From Perkinsus chesapeaki (lineage: Eukaryota > Perkinsozoa > Perkinsida > Perkinsidae): 51,485 nucleotides of DNA. How positions within the stretch are numbered: position 1 is the first letter of the stretch; every line of letters starts with the position of its first letter. Positions 23,301 to 35,300 of this stretch are shown piece by piece. The notes beneath the pieces were generated by a model. The model was not told where the DNA came from. It saw only the letters and a program-made list of their open reading frames with translations, and searched no databases. Made by a program: the position numbers and the translations under genes. The stretch is from assembly GCA_013115145.1 (NCBI GenBank), contig JAAPAO010000219.1, forward strand, positions 1 through 51,485, in the 5' to 3' direction.

Positions 23301-26300
23301 CGAGTGGTGCAGATCCATTACAACACGAGACAGATTGAGAATGTGTGAGTGATCGATTTTACGAATTGTCTTCGTCGGTGCTGTTGTATACCTTCTCAAA
23401 GCTTATAAATACGTTTTTGTCTATGATGAAGTTGATGGTATATAATTGATAGATACGTGTACAGCTCAACATCAAATGCCAGTCATGTGTGATCAATAAG
23501 CTGTGTCTACTGTGATATTCCTCTGTTAGCTAGAATTATCTCTAGCTATTATAATCATTCTGAATTCACTAGAAGAGCGTACAATAATTATTAAATAGAA
23601 TTCAACAAAAATAACAAAAAAACAAATTCCGTGAAAATAAATACTATATTTCTAAAATATTTGTGAGGTACAGTAGAAATACTCTCTCTCTGTTAATTCC
23701 TGTTCCTTTGGCTTGTAGATTTCGCTTGCACGAGGATGGCTGCCCTATATGGGCCATATCTGTTACTGAAGGCTTCGTGTGCACGGCTGGAGGGGATGGC
23801 TTTGTCAGAGTTTGGCCCCTAGATTTCACCAACTACTATATGCAGGCGAAAGTGAGGGGAGCAATTAATTCCATCACACCGATCGAGTTCGGCATTTTCC
23901 TTGCGTAGAACCTTCGCAAAAATGATTTCGAAAAATGCGCTCAATAATAGGAACTTTGGCGGAAAGCATAAACTATTCTTAATGTGACGATGAAGTGGTG
24001 TTTGGGAAGGACTGGTGGTAACTCAAGGAACGACGGAGGACTCAAAAAGGCTTTATACAGAGTGGTACCAACCCTCCTGGGGCGGACCGTTTCACATGCA
24101 AGTATCTTGGCGAGCGAATTATCAATATATAGTAATACACACTGTCATCATCATCTTAGCCATTAGACAATACAAACAGCTCATCCATAACACGCCCCCC
24201 TACGGTGAGACATCACCGTCACAGGTTAAGGGGCACCAGTTCTCAGTGGTGAGATCAATCCATTCTTCTGGTTCACCATTACTCCACCGGATAAGAACTT
24301 CCATCAATCCACATTGATCAGCAACTTCTCCTTCGTACCAGTCACCTCGGCCTTCAGTATCGACAATCCATACCCGGAGCCGTAAACCAACGAGGCTCGG
24401 GCCCTGCTCGCGGGGAGTATAGTCAGACGGATGCCGAGAAAGAGGAACCACATTGTAGGAGTGTTCTACAGTACGGGCGCCAGTTGGATGAACGACCTCA
24501 ACACGATTGTTAAGGCGCTGCACCACATGGGCGATGACGAAAGGCAGAGCCAATTTACGGGGAGTGGGAATGTAAACCAGAACAGTAGAGCCCGGGTCAA
24601 GGTCGCCGTAACCAGCTCGTAGTCGGGGGTGAACATTCGCATTAGCTTTTTTGATACGCGACCAAACCTCGGAAAGGTAGACTTGTCTAGCTTGGCGACA
24701 AACTCGGTAAGGGAGCTGAGGAACCTCCAGCTTAACAGCAGCAGACGCACCAAGTGTCCGTACATGACCATAAGCCAGAAGGTCGGGACACAGGTAGCGG
24801 AGCTCCGGACCGCTCACAACATAGCCTCCTAAGGGCATGGTGTTGTGAGTGAGAGCCACACGGTCATAAAGGGTCTCACGGTCGACGGGGGAGAGTAGTC
24901 TTACGCGACCCGCACTATTGCGAGTGAGATTGCGCAAGTAGTTCAACATAGTACGATGATGGCGTTCATGGCTGCCGGTCCAGGGCGCATGACGGGAAAG
25001 TAACCGTACTTCAGCACAAAGCTTACTCCATGAACTCTCCCTAAACTCGCGGCTCCTAAAGTAGGAAGCGCAGTCGACCCATAAGATCTTCATACCACCA
25101 GTGATGACCTGAATGCGGGCCAGAGTAGATATAACATTGGCTGTGGTCTCGACACCGGAAGGCAGATCACGCCATATACAATGCCTAGTGAATCGGCACT
25201 GGACACTGACGGCTTTAATTCCTTCACCTAGCGCTATCACATCGGCAGTGGCAAAGGTATACGGTGGGTACTTGGACATCTCTTCTGTAGTGAGGTCACC
25301 ATTGCCCAAACCAGGCGGAGAGTGCCATCCTCGAACGGCATAGGCCAAGCGGCAAGCGATACATCCACCAATCACATCACGAGTCGCACTGACAATCGCA
25401 GTGAGGTGAAAGTGGTTAATGGCAGCCAAAGTACCGGACAACCCGCTATGAAGGGATCGGCGATGAGCATCCAATATAATCAACCGTCGCAGAATGGTTG
25501 CGCTCCGTGGGATGTAGAAGGATAGGATGGCCTCACCGGAAGGTAGGCCGCCGCGAAACACATAGACTTCTGGGCAATCCCGACTGCATAGTAGATGTAG
25601 AGGACCGCCGTCTTGGGGCTTGCAATCCCCGAGATAGCTAGCTGTAGCGCCAGTGCTAGACAACATACATTTTTGGGCGGACCGCGCAGCGATAGCAATA
25701 TTGCACCGGTCGTAGCAGCCAGTCTCGCCGAAGACGAAGTCAGCTTCCAATGTAGCCGACTCACCACGAGCCACAGCTCGCCAGGCTTTAAGAAGCAGCC
25801 TTATCAAGCGCACACGCCACAGGGCGGACTCCAAATCATAGCAGTTCCTCGCAATGCCCTCGATAATTGGCTCGGGGTCACAATGCTCAGTCCCACTGAC
25901 ACGTCGCACATCGGAGCTCACACGACCTATGGAGTCACGCGCGGAGAAAATGGTGCCGGCCGTCATCATAGTCATAGACAGGATGGAGGTAGAACGACAA
26001 TGGTCGTCAATGGTGAATAGTGAAGAGAGACCGTTTCTACACTCCGGCATATCCTCGTCGTCATCATCACGCAGTAGGCAGCACGAGTCGGAGACGAGCT
26101 GTAACAGGTCGGCATCGTCCACATTGGGGTCATCACCGAGGAAAATGTCCTCAGGCGAGGGCGAGCCCGGAAGCTGCCTCTCTGCATCAAAAATAGCACA
26201 ACACTGGTCCTCCAAGATCTCACGGGTATCTAACACGTCGCCCCCCTTGCGAGGAATTAGCACTTCACCTAGACAACGGTCGGCTGCATCCGTTACAGGC

Positions 26301-29300
26301 CTGTCTAAAAGGCGACTTAGAGCGTCCGCGTGAACATTAGAGGAGCCAGGAATGAACTCCAATGACAGGGTGCCGTGCTTCCGGATGACATTCAGCTCCG
26401 AACCGATAGAGTCGACCAGGCGAAAAAGAGCTCTCCTCTCGAGAACCTTCGATGACTGGAGCTTAAGAGAGCCAGATCGGATCCATGCCAGACTTGGCCG
26501 GTTATCAGACCGGAAACAAACGTCAACCGAAACGCCTCTTCGCCGCTTGCAAGCAGACTTGCAGCAGTACTCGGAGATCTCGGCGACCTTGCGAAGGGCC
26601 AGTAGACAAACACGTAGTTCTCGCCGGTTACTGGAGTGAAGGGTTTGACTACGAGTGAACCGCACAGCGTCCTCGTAAATCAGTTCACCATCGGAGTAGA
26701 TTGCATAACCCCCTCCGAACAGCGATGCGTCGCTACAGACCTCGAGCAATATAGGACCAGACATGACACGGCGGACTGCCACATCATGTGAGCAGGGTTG
26801 TGCCTCGAGCTTGCAGATCTCTTGGCCCCACCGAAGGATTTCAAGATAGGCGAGCCGAATGTCGGCGTCGAGCACCGCAAGGTCGCATGGCACATCCCAT
26901 CCTATGTCCGCGAAGTAACCTCCAATAACAGACCTTAGGACGTCAGCCAGCAACCTCGCACGAGCATGGAGCTTGGCACAGTCAAAGGATAGAAGACCAG
27001 ATACACCGAAGTAGTCCTTCTTGGTGAGCTTCTGAGAAAGCGGAGAGTCTTTCTGGAAGAAGTCGAGAGCTCGACCAACTCGTAGCGCACGGCGGCAATC
27101 TGTAGTCAGCAATGTCCGACCAGCCTTAGTGACATAGGAGAAGGCCACATTGAAGATCGTAATCGTATCTCCAACAATGGCGTCAACATTATACTCAGTG
27201 AAGACCGCCTGCATGCTTTTCACGTCCACGGCTGCCGTCGCAACTGCCAGCTTTTTCTCTTGCGAGAGGAAACCGGCTAGTGCCAGAAAGTATAGCAACT
27301 GGCAAAGGTCTCGGGCGACTGCAACGGGCATACCGGCAAGAACCAAGTCGTCGAAGTAGTCGTGGAGCCACGAGTCGGTCGCTGTATCACTGTCTCTGTA
27401 GCCGGCTACCCCAACGCCTAGTGTCCCGCGAAGCGCCAAAGGTCCGGCACCGATCCCGAAGGAAACTCGGGTGGTTATATACGTGCCATTGGCGGTCTTC
27501 ATGGTGATGTAGGCAGTACCAGACTCGGCACATATACGAACCGAGTAAAACGCCGACTTGATGTCGGCTGTGATAAGGGCGCAAGGGGCCACCAACCTTA
27601 TGGAGCACAGAATGTGATAGAGACTAGGGCCACCATGGAGAGATGCCGAAGGCAGGGCCGAATTGATCGGTCGCAGATCACATAAACGGCTCTTTACCGG
27701 CTGCGAAGGGTTGGCGCCACTGCTCACCAGGAACACATTGGCCACTGGAATCCTACATGGAGGTGCACTGCTGTTGCTGAACGGTGCTGCGACCCAGAAA
27801 CCCTTGGCCACAAAGTCGGAAACCAACTCGGAGTAGGATTGCTTCAAAGCGGCTGAGAGACGACGGTACATCGCTCCAGCGTAATCACTCACAGCGACTC
27901 GCGGAACAGTGAGCTTGGGAAGCCAAAGCTCGGCAACATAGGTCTGGTTCGGAACGTCGAGCCGTTCAGCTGGCAGCAGAGGGCGTACTCGAGTATGGTA
28001 AGACCCTGAACAGGACACATCCAACCATCCTCGGGACGCGATAGACCGCCAAAGTGCATGAAGCTCTGCTTCAGTGTGAGACGGAAGCTTCACCCTCACG
28101 GAGTCGGCGAGGACAGGGGCAGGAGAGATGACCGAGAAGTCGGAGGAGTCAACCTTCTTTGTAGATACGTCGGCATTGTAGAAGAGACCCTCCGTGTCGT
28201 CATCAGAGAGTGTTCGGAGACTTGCGCCTGTAGGACGACTAAGGACGCCTTTCTGGAGCATGCCGTACACCTGCCTATCAGCTATCCAGGCGCCCGATAC
28301 GCCTTTACAAAGAATCTGCCACTGATCGATGAGATCTCTGCCGACAAGGCAGTAAGGTTTCGGCCGGACGTCGTTGCTTGACGAGGCACCAGACTGCAAG
28401 GGGAGGAATCGAAAAGTGTGCTCGATGTTGCCGAACCACTCATGGCTAGAGATATCACGCACCGATACTGCAAGTTGAAAAAGGTTATGGACTTGAATAC
28501 AACGGCCGTCAGCTAACTGAACCTTTGCTGGGTTAGGAGCTGATGACGAGTCGAAGGGTAAGTGATCCAGAGGAGAAGTCGATACAAGATAAGATGCACT
28601 GGCACCGGTATCGACAATTCCGGTCACAAGAAGAGTATGAGATCCCTGGGTGAGGCACAAATCCAGGGAAACTTCAGACAAAGGGCGTTGTTGCTGAACA
28701 CCGGAAGGCGAGCTACCGAGACAGAGAGCATCGTCAGGGACACCGGGGAAATCAATACCGGCACGGGGCTCATCAGAATAGTGCGAACACGCAGAACCCT
28801 TAGAGGGGACCGTCACAAGGGCTTGCGAGACCGCCGTAGAAAGGGTCGAAGAACAAGAAGAGGAGATATATCTTGTAGGCTCAGAAGGGCCTTCGTGAGA
28901 GCTGCCTACTGGCTCGCACGGCCGCGAGAGTTTTTTGACTCCCTGTTGTAATCGGCGTCGAACTGCTTAACCCTGGAGTAGAGCTTACGATCAGTGAAGC
29001 AGTCGGTAGCAGCCGTCTCGCCAGCAGACCGGGTAGCAAACGCTAACAATGCATAGCGTTGCCCACGCCGGGAGGTCATATACTTAACTTCAGAGGCAGC
29101 ACCCAGTCCAGCAGAGTTCGCTGGGGCTTTCTCGAGCTTCTCGACACCAGGACCAGTAACAAAGAGCACATATGGTTGCTGACGAGCCCAATCCATGACA
29201 CCACGGTACTCCTTCTTGACGTTGGTGTTGCCAGAATCAGAAGTGTAAAGTAGCCTGTCACGGATATCCTTGGATCCCGCTTCTCGGTCGGGAAAACGAG

Positions 29301-32300
29301 AGGGCTTCCTGGCATCCGAAACAACTGTTAGTGACTGGCAAATGTCTCCAAGGATAGAGAGTATAGTCACCTCATTGGCCTTTCCGTCGAATGGTAGTCT
29401 CAATTGCCACTCTTTGGAAATGCTTTCCGGCTTCAGCAGTCTTGCGGTTTGGGTCACTTGCTTCACGAGATCAGCATAGACGTCAGATGGAAGGCACCGC
29501 AAGACGGAATTTATGAAGTGGACATTGTTAGCAGACCGAGGAGTACTCTGCGAATCAGCGTGACAGACGCTATTCGCCAGAATACGGAGTTGTCGAACAT
29601 CAGCCACGAAGGAGTCGAAGGACAAAGCACCACGAAAAGCGAGCTTCCCTGTTCTCCTACGAAGTTCGCGTCTGACATTATCGGGCCGGGAGAACTTGTC
29701 TAAAAGAACAGACTTCACTCTGTCCCAGTCGCCGCCAGCCTCATCGACAGTAGCATTAGCTTCGGCTATCACACCGTCATTGTCAGTCAAGGTATCAATG
29801 AGCTTCTCCACGAGGTGACCCTCAAGGTCGGTGTCTGGTGTGAACTTGCCGTCAACGAACTTGGCGAAGCCAGATGCGACGAACAACTGCTCAACTCGCT
29901 TGAAGTGAGTGGGTAGCAAGAAAGGATCCTTCAGTGCTTTGCTCGCAACTGAGAGGCCATTGATGTCAGCAATTCTGGCTCGCAAATCCGGCGGTTTGTG
30001 CAGTGCCGAAGTTAGTGCCGTAACCAAAGTCGAAAGACCACCATCCACCGGGGAAGTAGAAGTAACAGGGGGAGGTATGAAGGACTCCTTTGCAAGTTCG
30101 GATATCCTACATGTAGCTTGATCGGCTAACTTAGCCAATGCCTCGATATCATATTCGAGTTTTTCTTCCTTGGAGTAGAGGTCGGCGAGATCAGAGTCGT
30201 TAATACCATCTTCGTCGTCAAAGTTCAGACTGCGAGTCCGGTTCCTGATTTCCACCAGTTCTTTCATCTTACGGGTCCTTGAGCCACGAACTGTAGCTCT
30301 GAGCTTGGCGAGGCTCTCACGGTCGGGCGCGTTCTGAATGTCGACAGCTGTCACCATGTTTGGGAAGGACTGGTGGTAACTCAAGGAACGACGGAGGACT
30401 CAAAAAGGCTTTATACAGAGTGGTACCAACCCTCCTGGGGCGGACCGTTTCACATGCAAGTATCCTGGCGAGCGAATTATCAATATATAGTAATACACAC
30501 TGTCATCATCATCTTAGCCATTAGACAATACAAACAGCTCATCCATAACATGGATAACGTGTTCCTCAATAGAAGAAACATCATATATACTCCTCCGTTC
30601 GATACCCTTCTTCGAATCGACTTGTGCATCCCCATTATTCAGCTGCCGGCTCCCGTATACGGTCTGGATCTCACCCCAGATGACCTCCATTTGCTATGTT
30701 CGGTCGGAGATGGCAGCGTCGGTGTCCTTGACTTGGAATCTTGCAAGTGAGAGCTTTCCGTTTGGTTGATCCTCAGGCTTCGTCAGATACACGGTGGTGT
30801 CCCGATCACACAAGAGCAAGATTCGTTCAGCGACCTTGTCATCCTGCGGCACTAAGTTGTGCACAGCGGCGTGTGATGGGTCTGTGAGGGTTTGGGAGAT
30901 TGATAATGGTATTGCCAAGACGCTTGTGGAATTCAAGGCGGAATCGGTGGGTTTTCGGGTTTCGGATTTTCTTCGTCACTCTTTCATATCTTTCATCTTC
31001 CCAACGAAGTTGAAGTTACCCGTTCCAGACGGCGGTGGGGTGACAACTCGGATGCTTCCAAAGAGTCGTCCAAGCTCATAGGAATTGATCCCTTGGTACG
31101 ATAAAAAAGTGTTCGTAGAAAATATCCCCCGGTTACTGACGCGGAGGAGATGCAATAGAAATTATTCCAAAAATCATCTTCCTATGCTACAAACAGGAGA
31201 CATGGAATGCATTCGTTCTGTCTGGCCCAAGATCCTTTGTTCCCCTATCACTCCCTCTCAGGACACCCCTTCATCCCTGGCCTTCCAACCACCTTGTAAA
31301 ATCGATGCCGACGAGGTCCCTCTTCTCGCCGTTGGCTTTGCCTCTGGTGCAGTGATGCTGTTCGAGATCTCGCCAGAAGGAGAGGCGTCGCCGATTGTCG
31401 AGTTGAAGCAACATGCCCACCCTGGTGAGTGAGTCCATTTTCGTGGCGCGTGACCCTCTCCGCAGTTACATCGATTTCGTTCGCATCGGTTTCGCCGGCA
31501 ACGGTGCTGCTGCTGACGGGGGATGCAACTGGTCGAATTGTGGTTCACGATGAGGCGCGGAACTTCGAAGCGACACGGTGCCCGGATCCGGTGGTCTCGA
31601 AACCGATCCTACCGGTTGTTCCGGCGATGGAATCTCCGCAAGAAGTTCAGGTGTGTGCACGATGGGCTTTGGTATGCTGTGAAATGCAATTGCACATTCG
31701 TATCCTTTTATATTATGATGAATTTCTGACGACGAAAGAACTACTGTGTAGGATGACAGGATGAGTAGCTGGCAAGACCAGCTTGATATCAAGGAGCTCG
31801 GGAGGATGACTAAAACTGGCATCGTTATTAATCGAATATAGCCATTGTGAATGCGGTTAACGTTTCAGCGTCGGTAACTTGACAATTCTTTTTAATGACA
31901 GTATAAGATTTCTTCACCTGATCTCTAATTATTTATTATACTTCGGCTTGTCCTATTTCTTGGCCCAATTCCTACATGTCAGTGAAACTCTACCGGTTTA
32001 GGTCCAACCGCAAACGTTCGTTGTTCGGCCAGGGAGAGTTCAAGAAATGATAGCTTTGTATTCTCACGAAAGATGCATTGCGCTAGCTCAGCTACCCGAG
32101 TTTGAGCCCTTGAGGATGTTGAGAATCGGGCAACACCAGAGCGCAGCCGCGGCAATTACGGCTTACACGGTGGGTTGGGACATTTTACTGTATTGCCATT
32201 GTACTGTATTGCCGTTGGACTGTATTGCATTGTACTGTATTGCCATTAAGGTGCCCATACTACGTATTCGTACATGCAGCATTGCCTGAGCGATACTGTA

Positions 32301-35300
32301 GAGTGAACTCATCAATGTGTCACTCATTTCAGTTCTCGGCGGACGGCGCTCTCCTTATGGTGGGCCTCAGCGACTCCTGGATTAGAATATTTGATCCGGA
32401 GACAGGCATGCTGGAGCACTCCATCAACTGTGTTATGTCGGTAACAAGGATGAACGATGTCGGGCTGGTTGCGATATGCAATCCTACCAATGCAGCATTC
32501 GTGTCAATTATGTGATGTGATGGTGTCAATTCACAAGTGGCAGTAGCTAGTGACAGTTTGCTTCCTTAAGCGTGACCTCCGGTCTACTTCAAAGTATACT
32601 CCTTAAAAGTGGAAGCTCCCCGTACCTTGAACGCACCCTTCGGCAAGTCTATTCCGGTGGACATTTCTCTGACTCATATTTTCGTGGAGAGTATTATCGT
32701 GATATGGGTTCATGTAGGAAAAACGAAAACCCGAATCAACTCAACCTCGTTACATAAAAGTAAATGCTGCCTAGGAGCGTGTACAGTTCGCCATTGTAAC
32801 TAGTGAGAGTCAGTGAGGCCGACGGTTCTGCGAAAAGATGTTTGCCGGCTTCAGGGAATGATAACAGCGTTGTACATGAGCAGCATTTTGGGGGATTCTG
32901 ACGTTCGTAAGATCCTCACGGCGGGGCACCTGGACAATCAGCTTAGGATCAGCGACTATTACAGAGATGTAGGCTCTATGGGGTTGGACTTGATGGGGTA
33001 GGATTCGACTTGTCTTTGAGCTGCTGCCCCCTCCCCCCGCACTCTGACTCTTTGCGTGTCACGGGAGCATGGAGTTATACAGCCTCACGGGAATGTGTTG
33101 CTAGTGCGAAGACACATTAGTGGCTAGAAAATATGTAACCATGTCTTGGGGAAATATGTAACACATCCCGTCTGGGTCTTAGACTCTGGGGCCATCTGGT
33201 GTTCCTTCATGGCAGCATGTCTTATTGGTATCGGAACATATCCATATGGTCGCTTGAATGCCTCACGGAAGTTGATGAAAATCTTGAGGTCTTCGAGAAC
33301 TTTCGTCCGGAGCAGCGAACGTGTGAAGGTTTGGTGAGGAGATTTTTTAGGACTCAAAAGTCCGTTATTCTTCGCATATTCGGTCTCTTCACTTGACTTG
33401 ATTCGGCGGACGCTACGGCGTTAAGATATACCGTATTAGACTGTATCCTCATCTAACTACTTTATCGTCCACTTAAGTGATTCTTTGCTGCAGTAGCTGC
33501 TGACAAGACCCGAAGACTAGCTCGGAATCTTTTTTACAAAAAGCGATTCAGCATTGATATGGCACTTTTGAAGTGATAAATCCCCGTGCGTTCTTCAGGG
33601 AATCTATTTCATTATCTGTTTCTGAAGTGTCATACGCTGTTTCAGACCCGCAGCCAAGATCCTTTGCATCGTCCTAATGAACAGTCTTATCATGCTCATC
33701 ACTATCCTCCGTAAGCTTTAGTGTTCATATGAGTAATTGGGGCATTTAATAATTGTCATATATTGTTTCAACTAGAGTACTTATTAACTCATCGCTGCGA
33801 TGGGAAGGCCTGCGGGATATGATACCAGGACTTGCTTTTCAATCTGAAACTATTAGACCGTCTCGTATTAGACACCACGTACAGCAGAGTATAGATGGTA
33901 GATATGTCGCTGGAGCACGGATCAACCTAAGATGCATTGTCCCTCTATGTCCTCCAAAGGGTTGCTCTCGTCTTCGTTGGGATTATTATGGAATGCTGAG
34001 TGATTCGTTTGAGCAAGTTGCTCCCAGGAAATGAGTCCATCAGTGTTGGAATATAATGTTAATATATTATTAATAACCGTTGGGAGAGGCAGGACGACAC
34101 CTTCCCCTACCACGAGGGGGGAACACAATCGGACGTTCGCTTGGCCAACCTCCGACTGAGTGTCGGTTGTATTTATTATTTACATCCGTCAATTTGTAAA
34201 TACAGGATTATATGATATAATCTTCCTTATTCGATTGGAACCTGAAGCTCTAAACAGAATCGATAAAATAAATACACTCCTCAGTCCTGGAAGGTGCGGA
34301 AAACTTTGGGCGAAATTTCTTCTATATTTTCTTCCCTCGCCAATATGTGTAGTCGCATGCTTGTAGATATCTTATTCAGGCGAACTGTCTTTGCAGTCGG
34401 TCAGCTGCTTATCACAGTCAGTAACGCTGAGGTGTGTCTATGGGAGTGCCCTGATCCGGGCTTAAGCTCGGCGATTAACAGATTGCCGTTGAGAGAACTC
34501 CAGGATAAACCGCCGCCGGCTCAGAACCCGACAGAACCGCGCGGCGAGATGGTGGTTGTCGAGGGCCGTGGACTCTTCCAATCGGTCATTGAAGAGGAAA
34601 ATACGGCAGTGCCGGAGAGTCAGAAGCTTCCAGAAATTTTGGAAGAAAACTGTGAACCTGAAATTGACGATGTCGTGGAAGTGGCACGGCTCGATACTGG
34701 GGCAATCGTCGAAGAAGTCGTCACGAAAAAAGCGATATCAGTTGAGCGGAGCGAAGCTGCGGAGAAAATAAAATACAAGCGATTCTGTGGTGGAGGAGCC
34801 GCTGTGCTTTGGCTGAGCGAGCTGGGGCACCTTGCCACTGGATGCCATCGGTGGGTTCATCTCTGCAATTTGGTCGAAGATCGCGACAGCTATTTGATGG
34901 TTCCGGAAAAGTTACCGGGCCCCAACAGAGTGACATCACTCGACTTGAGCCCGTTGACGATGCGGACCTTACTTGCGCTCGCCGATGATGGTCGATGGAT
35001 GATTGCCTGGGACTTGGCGAAGGCTGGACTGGCATACTCATCTCAAGATGAATGTGGATCGGATAAAGGTCTTGAATTCGTAGAGCCCCTGGTGAGTGGA
35101 ATCGAAAAGGGGGATGAGTGTGATGCTCGATGAACGTTAGGTCTCATTAGAGGCCCTGGTCAATTCTAGCGCAAACGATAAGTATCAGCGCGCGGCTGTA
35201 AAAAGGCGCGCGCATCAGTAGATAGTAGGTGAGTGTTTCAATCCAAGGTTTGGTATTAGCAAACATAGAATAGGCGGGAAGCGTGTAAGTATGGTAAAGT

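Larger units (their letters stand above)
23999..30550 (-). mobile_element. Complete LTR retrotransposon, antisense in a WDR90-gene intron
   Basis: The 6,552-bp element has 194-bp LTRs (23999-24192 and 30357-30550) that differ at one base and carry TG...CA ends. In its own orientation (minus) the order is LTR, primer-binding site, gag, frameshift site, pol (protease, reverse transcriptase, RNase H, integrase, Tudor-like tail), polypurine tract, LTR. Both reading frames are intact, and with the near-identical LTRs this points to a recent insertion. The protease-RT-RNase H-integrase order excludes Ty1/Copia. Integrase wording (HAPWTGSHER) and the RT leave it between Ty3/Gypsy and Bel/Pao; I cannot decide by eye. 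Flanks share only TGG on both sides, so a normal 4-6 bp target duplication is not evident. Confidence 0.97.

Noticed and set aside
24431-30121. Numerous 60-160 codon frames on the + strand across gag and pol
   Set aside because: They are antisense shadows of the intact retrotransposon frames and carry no motifs of their own.
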